Positions 43,986 to 52,796 of a stretch of DNA of 64,000 bases are shown piece after piece. The translations under genes and the position numbers were made by a program. The notes beneath the pieces were generated by a model. The model searched no databases and was not told where the DNA came from. It was given only the letters and a program-made list of their open reading frames with translations. Source of the DNA: Streptococcus sp. bf_0095 (GTDB lineage: Bacteria > Bacillota > Bacilli > Lactobacillales > Streptococcaceae). Position 1 is the stretch's first letter. Each line of letters starts with the position of its first letter. The stretch covers positions 62,001 through 126,000 of the forward strand of contig NZ_RCYU01000001.1 of assembly GCF_004166885.1 (NCBI RefSeq), in the 5' to 3' direction.

Positions 43986-44019
43986 TGATATACTAAACTT
44001 ATAAATTGAAACGCTTTCG
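43986..44019 (+). promoter_or_regulatory. Exporter operon promoter and cre-like site
   Basis: TGATATACT (43986-43994) is an extended -10 with one mismatch. TTGAAACGCTTTCG (44006-44019), just after the expected start point, contains the cre core AAACGCTTTC and matches about 11 of 14 positions of the CcpA consensus. CcpA bound here could block elongation. Inferred. Confidence 0.5.
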
Positions 44020-44036
44020 AATACTGGAGGAAAGAA

Positions 44037-45194
44037 ATGAAGAAATTTAAAAAATGGCAAATTATTACAGCGACAGGTGCTGCAATAGCAGTTGTAGGAA
44101 TGGGGAGCTGGCTTGCTTTTGGAAAATCAAGTAGTGGCCCTGAAGAAATGGTCAATATAACACCTATGGTACAAACCGTGAAAGAAGGTTCGATTGCTTC
44201 CTCTGTTCTATTGACAGGTAAGGTCACAGCCAATCAAGAACAATATATTTACTTTGACGGAACCAAAGGAGATTTGCAATCGATCTTAGTGAATGTCGGG
44301 GATCAAGTAACCGCTGGCCAAGCTATTGTTCAATATAGTAGTACAGAAGCGCAATCTGCCTATGACGCGGCGGTACGTGCGGTCAATAAGGCAGATCGTC
44401 AATTGAACGATCTCTTGACCAATGGAGTGACCATTGATACAACAGGGGATGAGGAAGCAGATAGCAGTTCGGCCTCTCAAGCCCAACGCTCCTTGGATAC
44501 ACAAGTGGGAGATTTGCGCGATGCTCGTGCGGATGCAGTAGCCAATATGGAAAAAGCCAAGGCCTTGTTGGATGCTACAACCGTAAAAAGTAGTACAGAT
44601 GGAACGGTTGTAGAAGTCAATAAAGATGTTTCCAAATCAACAACCGGAACCAACCAAACCCTTGTTCATATCGTCAGCAACGGTAACCTTCAAGTAAAAG
44701 GTGAGTTGTCTGAATACAATCTAGCCAACATTTCAGTTGGTCAAGAAGTGACCTTAACCTCTAAGGTCTATCCTGGAAAAAAATGGACTGGAAAGATTAG
44801 CTACGTTGCCAACTATCCGACAGATGCTGGTCAGGCTGGTGCAAATGCCGCAGGTTCTGGACAAGGAACAGGGGGAGCTAAATATCCGTTTACGGTAGAT
44901 ATTACCAGTGAGATTGGTGATTTGAAACAAGGTTTCTCTGTCAATATTGAAGTAAAAAGTTCAACCATCCATCCTTTAGTTCCTGTGACAAGTGTCTTAT
45001 CAGACGGCGATCAAAGCTATGTTTGGACGATTGAAGCTGGCAAGGCTAAAAAAGTCAATGTTACCTTAGGAAATGCAGATGCAGAAAATCAAGAAGTCTT
45101 ATCTGGTTTGAAGAAAGATGCGCAAGTGATCATCAACCCTTCTGGCGATTTGGAAGATGGGAAAGAGGTCGGAAAATATGACAAAATTGATTGA
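44037..45194 (+). CDS. MacA-like efflux adaptor protein (HlyD/RND adaptor family)
   Basis: 385 aa. N-terminal membrane anchor (IITATGAAIAVVGMGSWLAF, residues 9-28), then the split biotinyl-lipoyl domain (LTGKVTANQEQYIYFDGTKG ... DGTVVEVNKDVSKSTTGT) around a short helical hairpin, and a beta-barrel part with LSEYNLANISVGQEVTLTSK. It should link the ABC permease to the outside in a Gram-positive MacAB-like exporter. SD GGAGG precedes the ATG. Its 3' end overlaps the ATPase gene by 17 bp. Confidence 0.9.
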   Translation: MKKFKKWQIITATGAAIAVVGMGSWLAFGKSSSGPEEMVNITPMVQTVKEGSIASSVLLTGKVTANQEQYIYFDGTKGDLQSILVNVGDQVTAGQAIVQYSSTEAQSAYDAAVRAVNKADRQLNDLLTNGVTIDTTGDEEADSSSASQAQRSLDTQVGDLRDARADAVANMEKAKALLDATTVKSSTDGTVVEVNKDVSKSTTGTNQTLVHIVSNGNLQVKGELSEYNLANISVGQEVTLTSKVYPGKKWTGKISYVANYPTDAGQAGANAAGSGQGTGGAKYPFTVDITSEIGDLKQGFSVNIEVKSSTIHPLVPVTSVLSDGDQSYVWTIEAGKAKKVNVTLGNADAENQEVLSGLKKDAQVIINPSGDLEDGKEVGKYDKID

Positions 45195-45873
45195 GCTGAA
45201 AAACATCAATAAAAGTTATCAAAATGGCGATCAAACCCTACAGGTATTAAAGGATATCCATTTAGATGTGGAAGAAGGGGAATTTCTAGCTATTATGGGA
45301 CCTTCCGGTTCTGGGAAATCTACCCTAATGAATATCATCGGTCTTCTGGATCGTCCGACCAGCGGTGAGTACAGGCTAGAGGGGGAAGAAGTAGGAAATC
45401 TTAGTGAGAAGAAATTAGCCCAGGTTCGCAATGAACAAATAGGCTTTGTCTTCCAACAATTCTTTCTCCTATCGAAACTCAATGCTTTTCAAAATGTCGA
45501 GCTTCCCTTGATTTATGCAGGAGTAAATCCTTCTAAAAGAAAAGAATTAGCTGAACAATTTTTAAAGAAAGTTGAGCTAGATACGCGGATGCACCACCTT
45601 CCTTCGGAATTGTCTGGAGGGCAAAAACAACGGGTGGCCATCGCGCGTGCTTTGGTCAATCATCCTTCTATTATCTTAGCGGATGAACCAACAGGAGCTC
45701 TTGACTCCAAGACCGGCGATCAGATTATGGAGCTTTTGACAGCCCTCAATCAAGAAGGCAAAACCATTATCATGGTGACCCATGAAACGGAGATTGCTGC
45801 CTATGCCAAACGTCAGATTGTCATTCGAGATGGAGTGATTTCTTCGGATAGCCGCAACGAAAGGAGGGCCTGA
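45178..45873 (+). CDS. MacB-type ABC transporter ATPase
   Basis: 231 aa from ATG 45178 (MTKLIELKNINKSYQNGDQT); an in-frame ATG at 45157 lies deep in the adaptor gene and lacks an SD. Walker A GPSGSGKSTL, Q-loop FVFQQFFLL, signature LSGGQKQRVAIARAL, Walker B IILADEPTGALDS and H-loop VTHE are all present. This is the LolD/MacB class that powers FtsX-like permeases. The stop overlaps the permease ATG. Confidence 0.95.
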   Translation: MTKLIELKNINKSYQNGDQTLQVLKDIHLDVEEGEFLAIMGPSGSGKSTLMNIIGLLDRPTSGEYRLEGEEVGNLSEKKLAQVRNEQIGFVFQQFFLLSKLNAFQNVELPLIYAGVNPSKRKELAEQFLKKVELDTRMHHLPSELSGGQKQRVAIARALVNHPSIILADEPTGALDSKTGDQIMELLTALNQEGKTIIMVTHETEIAAYAKRQIVIRDGVISSDSRNERRA

Positions 45874-47225
45874 TGCAGAACTGGAAATTCGCTATTAGTT
45901 CCATTATGGGACATAAAATGAGATCGTTCTTAACCATGGTAGGGATTATCATCGGGGTTGCCTCAGTCGTTGTCATCATGGCTCTCGGAGATGGGATGAA
46001 AGCGGGAGTGACTAAGACCTTTACCAAGGATCAACAATATGTTCAGATTTCCTATTCCGCCCGAAAGAGTGGCTACATGACTGGTTTTAATCTTGGACCA
46101 GAACCTGTCTCAGAAGAAGGAGGCGCAGAAGGTGGTGGCGAAGGCGGTGTTGCCAGTGAAGAAGACCAAGGAATGTCACCGCCAGCTGGCTATGGAGAGG
46201 AAAGTAGCGAGGACGTTGACAACCCAATCCTTGAAACACCACCCGTCGTTCAAGAAGAATGGGTCAAGGAATTAACCAAGATTCCTGGTATTGATGGCTA
46301 CTATGTTGGTAATACGGCCAATGCCACTATCTCCTATCAGAAGAAAAAATCTGAAGGGGTCAATATCATGGGAGTCAATGATACTTATTTCTCAGTAAGA
46401 AAATTTGAATTGGTTTCAGGAAGAAAACTAAATCCTTCAGATTATCAGAGTTTCTCACGGGTCATCATGTTGGATGAAGGCTTAGCTTCGACCTTGTTTG
46501 GAACGGAAAGTGCCCTCAACCAAGTGGTTGCTGTCGGAGACAACAACTATCGGGTGGTAGGGATCTTCAAGGATCCAAATGCTGGATCAGCATTATACGG
46601 GGTTTCTTCTGGAGGAAGTGCCTTGATGGCCAATACCCAAGTAGCTTCAGAATTTGGAACAGAAGAAATTTCTACTATTGTGGTGCATATCCCGGATGTC
46701 AAACAGATTAAACCAACTGGGATCGAAGCGGCGAAAAAATTAACCGAGTTATCGGGAGTTCGCCAAGGAGAGTTCCAAATCTTTAACATGGATAGTATCT
46801 TGGAGCAGACCAATCAAATGCTCGGTATTATGACAACAGTCATCGGAGCGATTGCAGGAATCTCCCTTCTCGTTGGTGGGATTGGGGTCATGAATATCAT
46901 GTTGGTATCTGTGACTGAGCGGACACGTGAAATCGGTCTGAGAAAAGCTCTTGGAGCTACTCGTGGAAAAATCTTGATTCAATTCCTCATCGAATCCATG
47001 GTCTTGACCATGATGGGAGGAATTCTCGGTCTGGGATTGGCCTATGGTGTCAATGCCCTCATCGCCACAGCTGCCGCAGGTGCTCTAGAAGGACCACCAG
47101 TCGTCTCCATGTCAGTGGCTATCGGAAGTATCATCTTTTCAGCTTGTGTCGGAATTGTCTTTGGTATCTTACCAGCAAGCAAGGCATCAAAACTCGATCC
47201 GATTGAAGCTCTTCGCTATGAATAA
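45873..47225 (+). CDS. MacB-type FtsX-like ABC permease
   Basis: 450 aa. An N-terminal membrane helix (FLTMVGIIIGVASVVVIMAL, residues 14-33) is followed by a large extracellular domain and three C-terminal helices (MTTVIGAIAGISLLVGGIGV; SMVLTMMGGILGLGLAYGVN; AIGSIIFSACVGIVFGILPA). The conserved EIGLRKALGATRGKILIQF lies between them. An insert of Gly and Glu repeats (about residues 75-115) in the extracellular part is low-complexity. With its adaptor and ATPase it probably exports a peptide or drug; the substrate is unknown. Confidence 0.92.
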   Translation: MQNWKFAISSIMGHKMRSFLTMVGIIIGVASVVVIMALGDGMKAGVTKTFTKDQQYVQISYSARKSGYMTGFNLGPEPVSEEGGAEGGGEGGVASEEDQGMSPPAGYGEESSEDVDNPILETPPVVQEEWVKELTKIPGIDGYYVGNTANATISYQKKKSEGVNIMGVNDTYFSVRKFELVSGRKLNPSDYQSFSRVIMLDEGLASTLFGTESALNQVVAVGDNNYRVVGIFKDPNAGSALYGVSSGGSALMANTQVASEFGTEEISTIVVHIPDVKQIKPTGIEAAKKLTELSGVRQGEFQIFNMDSILEQTNQMLGIMTTVIGAIAGISLLVGGIGVMNIMLVSVTERTREIGLRKALGATRGKILIQFLIESMVLTMMGGILGLGLAYGVNALIATAAAGALEGPPVVSMSVAIGSIIFSACVGIVFGILPASKASKLDPIEALRYE

Positions 47226-47281
47226 GGATGAATGACCTATATAGTTGACTCGGATGAAGTGAAATTTGATTATGAATGAAT

Positions 47282-47332
47282 GGAATGTGATGGAAAAGGG
47301 AGAAGGAACCCTTTCCTTCCATTCCTTTTTTC
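47282..47332 (+). terminator. Terminator of exporter operon
   Basis: GGAATG and CATTCC enclose GGAAAAGGG/CCCTTTCC; six Ts follow. Confidence 0.78.
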
Positions 47333-47372
47333 ATTTTTCCTGCTCAAGAATAGTGTATTTCCCCGTCAAATA

Positions 47373-47381
47373 TGATAAAAT
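47373..47381 (+). promoter_or_regulatory. lysS promoter, extended -10
   Basis: TGATAAAAT, 27 bp before the lysS ATG. Confidence 0.55.
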
Positions 47382-47393
47382 AGGGGAGAATAA

Positions 47394-48899
<1,506 letters not shown>

Positions 48900-48907
48900 G
48901 CTAAAAG

Positions 48908-48937
48908 AAAACACTGATCACAAGATCAGTGTTTTTG
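48908..48937 (+). terminator. lysS terminator
   Basis: ACACTGATC (48911-48919) and GATCAGTGT (48924-48932) form a perfect stem, followed by TTTT. Confidence 0.9.
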
Positions 48938-49013
48938 AATGTATACAGACTATTGCTTTACATAAGACAACTAGATGATTTTCAAAAAATATCTTTTATT
49001 TTTTTGTTATTTA

Positions 49014-49159
49014 AGAAGATTAAAAACTTTCCGCAGTGAGAAAAGTTCCTGAAACTAAATTGTTTCAGGAACTCGGGAGTTTTGGAACCTTAGGTCCAAA
49101 ACTAAGTCATGGAACTTCTTCGAATTTCGCTGACGTCCGCATTCACCTAAGGAAAGTTT
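49014..49159 (-). repeat. 146-bp multi-hairpin repeat, copy E
   Basis: Reverse-oriented partner of copy D (37403-37548). Its stems are GTTCCTGAAAC...GTTTCAGGAAC and AGTTTTGGA...TCCAAAACT, where copy D has GTGCC/GGCAC and TTGAG/CTCAA: paired changes keep both stems. It occupies the 302-bp gap between lysS and the phosphatase gene. Confidence 0.85.
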
Positions 49160-49201
49160 CTAAATGAACTTTGCCTCTATTCTAAAATAATTATCTTGCA
49201 A

Positions 49202-49834
49202 TCAGTGTTTTTTAGTCTCCAAATAAGAGGTATCATTCCAAGTTTCTAAGAAAAAGTGCTCAAAATCATCTGTTGTCAAAATGGTCACACTAGCATTGTT
49301 GAGGCCACCGTTTTTACGGAGTTCCTCTGTTTTATAGCCAAGTAGGCTCCGAATAGAAGCGGTTAAATTAGCCCCATGGCCAACAATTAGAATGGCCTCG
49401 CCAGACTTGTCTTTTAAACTTTTGATAAAATTTACGGTCCGTTGGGTGGTTTCTTCAACGGATTCTGCTCCGAAAATATCGTGGTGAAACTCAGCTAAAT
49501 TATGACGAAAGGCCTTCATTTCCTCCGGATAGAGAGCCTTCAACTCCACAATTTTTCTACCTTCTAACCTACCAAGCCGCCATTCCCGTAGAGCAGGAGT
49601 CTCTTGGAGGGAGATAGGATGTTGATTTTGCTCGAGAATGATTTGAGCGGTATGGACAGCTCTAGGCAGGTCACTTGAATAAGCTGCATCAAAGTATGTT
49701 TGAGATAAATGCTGGCCCAAGGCTTTTAACTGCTGGATGGAAGATTCTAAAAGCGGAGAGTCACCATTTGCCCCTTGGATACGTCCCTCTTCATTCCACT
49801 CAGTACGTCCGTGACGGACAAAATATAATTTCAT
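49202..49834 (-). CDS. Histidine phosphatase family protein (phosphoglycerate-mutase-like)
   Basis: 210 aa. The catalytic RHG motif is at the N-terminus (LYFVRHGRTEWNEEGRIQG, His8), with the second conserved His in AILIVGHGANLTA and Glu in TPALREWRLGRLEG. This is the GpmB/PhoE/CobC type of cofactor-independent-looking paralogue: such genes are often called phosphoglycerate mutase but usually act as phosphatases. Substrate unknown. It starts 15 bp after the YbaK gene on the same strand, so they are likely co-transcribed. Confidence 0.88.
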   Translation of the reverse strand: MKLYFVRHGRTEWNEEGRIQGANGDSPLLESSIQQLKALGQHLSQTYFDAAYSSDLPRAVHTAQIILEQNQHPISLQETPALREWRLGRLEGRKIVELKALYPEEMKAFRHNLAEFHHDIFGAESVEETTQRTVNFIKSLKDKSGEAILIVGHGANLTASIRSLLGYKTEELRKNGGLNNASVTILTTDDFEHFFLETWNDTSYLETKKH

Positions 49835-49848
49835 ATTGGTTTTATCCT

Positions 49849-50322
49849 TTACTCAACTAAGTCCTCGAAGCTAGCCTTGACAAAATCAGCTAAATCTTGC
49901 GCCTTGATTTGAATACTGTGACCAACTTCACCTGCAGAGACAATCATCTGATCTAGATCAAGGGCTGACTGGTCAATAAAAATAGGGTAGTTGTGTTTTT
50001 GTCGAATGCCAACAGGATTATTGGCCCCATGAATGTAGCCCGTCGTCTTTTCCAAGTCTTTTTGCGGAATCATACTAACTTTTTTATTGCCAGATAGTTT
50101 TGCCAATTTTTTTTCTGACAAGTGGGCAGAGATGGGAACAATCCCAATGACGGGACCAGTTTTATCACCTATTAGAGCCAGTGTCTTATAGATTTGATCA
50201 GTCGTAATCCCTTCTGGAATGATTCCCTCAAGGGCATTGATTTGTAATCCTGTATGGTCGATTTTTGCTTTTTGCAAGATTTGTTCAACCAATGTTTTTT
50301 TTACTTTTTGTTTTTTTGCCAT
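49849..50322 (-). CDS. ybaK: Cys-tRNA(Pro)/Cys-tRNA(Cys) deacylase (YbaK/EbsC)
   Basis: 157 aa. Editing-domain family that removes wrongly attached cysteine from tRNA-Pro. It begins MAKKQKVKKTLVEQILQKAK and has VIGIVPISAHLSEKKLAKL, TGYIHGANNPVGIRQKHNYP and IDQSALDLDQMIVSAGEVGH, the usual conserved blocks of YbaK. It precedes the phosphatase gene on the minus strand. SD-like AGAGAAGAG precedes the start. Confidence 0.92.
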   Translation of the reverse strand: MAKKQKVKKTLVEQILQKAKIDHTGLQINALEGIIPEGITTDQIYKTLALIGDKTGPVIGIVPISAHLSEKKLAKLSGNKKVSMIPQKDLEKTTGYIHGANNPVGIRQKHNYPIFIDQSALDLDQMIVSAGEVGHSIQIKAQDLADFVKASFEDLVE

Positions 50323-50387
50323 CTCACTCTTCTCTTTCTCTTAATTTCCTAACATTATATCACACTCTTTGAGTTTCCGTTCAAGAG

Positions 50388-50409
50388 AAAAAGAGGCAGT
50401 TGCCTCTTT
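50388..50409 (-). terminator. Terminator of GH25 gene
   Basis: AAAGAGGCA (50390-50398) and TGCCTCTTT (50401-50409) form a perfect stem with a 2-base gap that must open as loop; it touches the stop codon of the gene and is followed on the minus strand by TTTCTCTT. Confidence 0.7.
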
Positions 50410-51272
50410 TAATTTTTTTCGACTGTAAATAGTTTTCGGTAGATCTTTTCTTGATCTTGTGTAGGCGCAATCTGGTTCAAGTCCAAGTAGTGGGTGAAGC
50501 CATTCAATTGCCCCTGAGAGGTGTACTGATGAAGATCATACTCGTCATCGGTAGATGGGGCAGCATTGTAGTAGCCGTCATCATAGCCATAAGTTGGAAT
50601 CCAGAGGGCGGTAAATTTATCTGTGGAGATACTATGTTCTTCCATGAAATAGGTCCCAATATAGATTCCGATATTTTTGGCTCCCAATGATTCTAGCTTG
50701 GCACGGAAAGCTTCCACTCCAGCGTTCATATCATTCATCGTTTTTTCTTCTACATCCAACCAATAATAGGTTGGTTTGTATTTTTTGGACGCCTGATAGA
50801 ACTCTTCTGCTTCCTTTTCCATTTCTTTTTTGTCCTTGGCAGCTACGTAAGCATATACCGCAACTGGAATATTTCGTTTTTGAAACTCTTTAATATGAGT
50901 TTCGTATGATTTGTCAATTCCATTTAAATAAGTTGCAGCATTTTCTTTTTTAGCTTGAGCGCCACTATGAACTCGAACAATGACTCCAGAAACATTCTGT
51001 GCTAAGAGATCATAATCAATCTCGCTTGGCAATTGCCAACCAGAGATATCAATAATTGGTCGATTCAAAAATTCTTGATCTAATTCTTCAACTGAGTCAG
51101 AAGAAGAGGAAGATGGGATTTTTGTTTGATTGGTTTTCTTTGCCTCTTGTAGAGTCTTGTTTCTAGCAAGTTGATTCCTTTGGATATCTGCTACTGTTTT
51201 AGAAATTATCAAAAAGGAAAAGATACTTGCGAAAAAGACAAAGAGGACAATTGGTTTAATCCTTTTTCTCAT
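50409..51272 (-). CDS. Membrane-anchored GH25 family lysozyme-like protein
   Basis: 287 aa. An N-terminal signal anchor (PIVLFVFFASIFSFLIISKT, residues 7-26) and a Ser-rich linker precede a GH25 domain: PIIDISGWQLPSEIDYDLLA holds the first conserved Asp and YYWLDVEEKTMNDMNAGVEA the Asp-x-Glu catalytic pair. GH25 enzymes cut the N-acetylmuramic acid to N-acetylglucosamine bond. It has no cell-wall-binding repeats, so it likely acts from the membrane on new wall. Its start lacks an SD and lies close to a -10 box. Confidence 0.88.
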   Translation of the reverse strand: MRKRIKPIVLFVFFASIFSFLIISKTVADIQRNQLARNKTLQEAKKTNQTKIPSSSSSDSVEELDQEFLNRPIIDISGWQLPSEIDYDLLAQNVSGVIVRVHSGAQAKKENAATYLNGIDKSYETHIKEFQKRNIPVAVYAYVAAKDKKEMEKEAEEFYQASKKYKPTYYWLDVEEKTMNDMNAGVEAFRAKLESLGAKNIGIYIGTYFMEEHSISTDKFTALWIPTYGYDDGYYNAAPSTDDEYDLHQYTSQGQLNGFTHYLDLNQIAPTQDQEKIYRKLFTVEKN

Positions 51273-51280
51273 ACAGAATC

Positions 51281-51286
51281 ATTTTA
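51281..51286 (-). promoter_or_regulatory. Putative -10 of GH25 gene, near-leaderless
   Basis: Minus-strand TAAAAT ends 8 nt before the ATG, with no SD between. The TG extension is absent, so this is weaker than the other cases. Confidence 0.4.
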
Positions 51287-51489
51287 CCGTAAAAGATGGA
51301 AAAAGGCAAAACAAAGGGTCCGAAAACAGGAAAAAATAAGATGATATTATAGTGAATCAGAGAATTGATTTTCCTTGCTTCCTCACAATAGTTGAAGTAG
51401 AAATAAGAGTTAGACTGGTCTGTTTGATCATCTTTTGAAAGTGAAAACCGAATCTTATTTGGTCTTTTCTTTTTTTTACTATTGAAAGG

Positions 51490-51498
51490 TGATATAAT
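51490..51498 (+). promoter_or_regulatory. ftsW promoter, extended -10
   Basis: TGATATAAT, perfect extended -10; the start point is about 25 nt before the ftsW ATG. Confidence 0.75.
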
Positions 51499-51529
51499 GA
51501 AATTTGAAAATTAGAAGTATGGGTGTTAC

Positions 51530-52768
51530 ATGAAATTAGAAAAACGTCATTTTTTAAACTATTCAATCCTGATCCCTTACCTCCTTTTGTCAGTATTGGG
51601 ATTGATTGTAGTCTACTCGACAACGAGTGCCTTAGCCATCCAAAAAGGGGTTAGTCCTTTCGGAATGATCAGAAGCCAGGGGATCTTTTTTGTTCTAAGT
51701 TTGATCACTATTCTGATTACCTATAAGGTGAAATTAAATGTCCTTAAGAAAAAGGGCTTCATTGGAATTTTCATTATAGCTGAGACGATCCTTCTTTTGC
51801 TATCGCGTTTCATCACAGATACGGTGAATGGTGCGCATGGATGGTTGAGTTTTGGAGGTTTCTCTATTCAGCCAGCTGAGTATTTGAAGATTATCATCGT
51901 CTGGTACTTGGCCCTGGTCTTCTCCAAAAAGCAAGAAGAGATTCAACGATATGATTACCAAGCGTTAACCCACAATCAATGGCTTCCTCGAGATTTGTCG
52001 GATTGGCGTTGGATGGTGCTCTTCCTGATTGCTATTGTGGTCATCATGCCAGACTTAGGAAATGCGACCATTCTTGCACTGACAACCTTAATTATGATTA
52101 GTGCAAGTGGGATAGCTTACCGCTGGTTTTCAAGCCTATTAGCCATCCTAGTGGGAGGCTCAACCGTTCTTCTTTATTCCATTCAGCTAATTGGGGTAGA
52201 GCGTTTCTCTAAAATCCCTGTCTTTGGCTATGTAGCGAAACGTTTCAGTGCTTTTTACAACCCCTTTAATGATTTATCAGATTCGGGACACCAACTAGCC
52301 AATTCTTATTACGCCATGAGTAATGGGGGCTGGTTTGGCTTGGGACTTGGAAATTCGATTGAAAAGCAAGGGTATCTGCCAGAAGCTCATACAGACTTTG
52401 TCTTTTCAATCGTTATTGAAGAACTTGGTTTTGTGGGAGCTAGTCTCATCTTAGCCTTGTTGTTCTTCTTAATTTTGCGCATTATTCTTGTCGGGATTCG
52501 GGCAAGAGATCCATTTAATTCAATGATGGCGATTGGTATAGGAGGGATGCTCCTGACCCAAACCTTCATCAACATTGGTGGGATTTCTGGGCTGATTCCT
52601 TCGACAGGGGTGACCTTCCCCTTCCTTTCACAAGGAGGAAATAGTTTGTGGGTCTTATCCATTGCGATTGCCCTTGTCTTAAATATTGATGCGAGTGAAA
52701 AGCGTGCCCTAGCTACTCAAGAGGCCCCTTCTTACGAGAAGCCTCAGAAAATTCAGAGCTATTACTAA
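51530..52768 (+). CDS. ftsW: Septal peptidoglycan polymerase FtsW (SEDS family)
   Basis: 412 aa with about ten membrane segments. SEDS glycosyltransferase that polymerises lipid II at the division septum with a class B PBP. Typical motifs: NGAHGWLSFGGFSIQPAEYL near residue 100, containing the family's W and Q residues; LPEAHTDFVFSIVIEELGFV near 285, with the catalytic Asp; and STGVTFPFLSQGGNSLW near 360. The pairing with ppc downstream matches other streptococci, which supports FtsW rather than RodA. Confidence 0.95.
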   Translation: MKLEKRHFLNYSILIPYLLLSVLGLIVVYSTTSALAIQKGVSPFGMIRSQGIFFVLSLITILITYKVKLNVLKKKGFIGIFIIAETILLLLSRFITDTVNGAHGWLSFGGFSIQPAEYLKIIIVWYLALVFSKKQEEIQRYDYQALTHNQWLPRDLSDWRWMVLFLIAIVVIMPDLGNATILALTTLIMISASGIAYRWFSSLLAILVGGSTVLLYSIQLIGVERFSKIPVFGYVAKRFSAFYNPFNDLSDSGHQLANSYYAMSNGGWFGLGLGNSIEKQGYLPEAHTDFVFSIVIEELGFVGASLILALLFFLILRIILVGIRARDPFNSMMAIGIGGMLLTQTFINIGGISGLIPSTGVTFPFLSQGGNSLWVLSIAIALVLNIDASEKRALATQEAPSYEKPQKIQSYY

Positions 52769-52796
52769 ACCGGTGTGAGTAAAGAAAGGAGTTATC

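Noticed and set aside
44015..44024. TTCGAATA resembling a late-competence (ComX) box before the exporter
   Set aside because: One mismatch to TACGAATA, no T-rich upstream element, and it overlaps a better cre-like match; a normal extended -10 is present.
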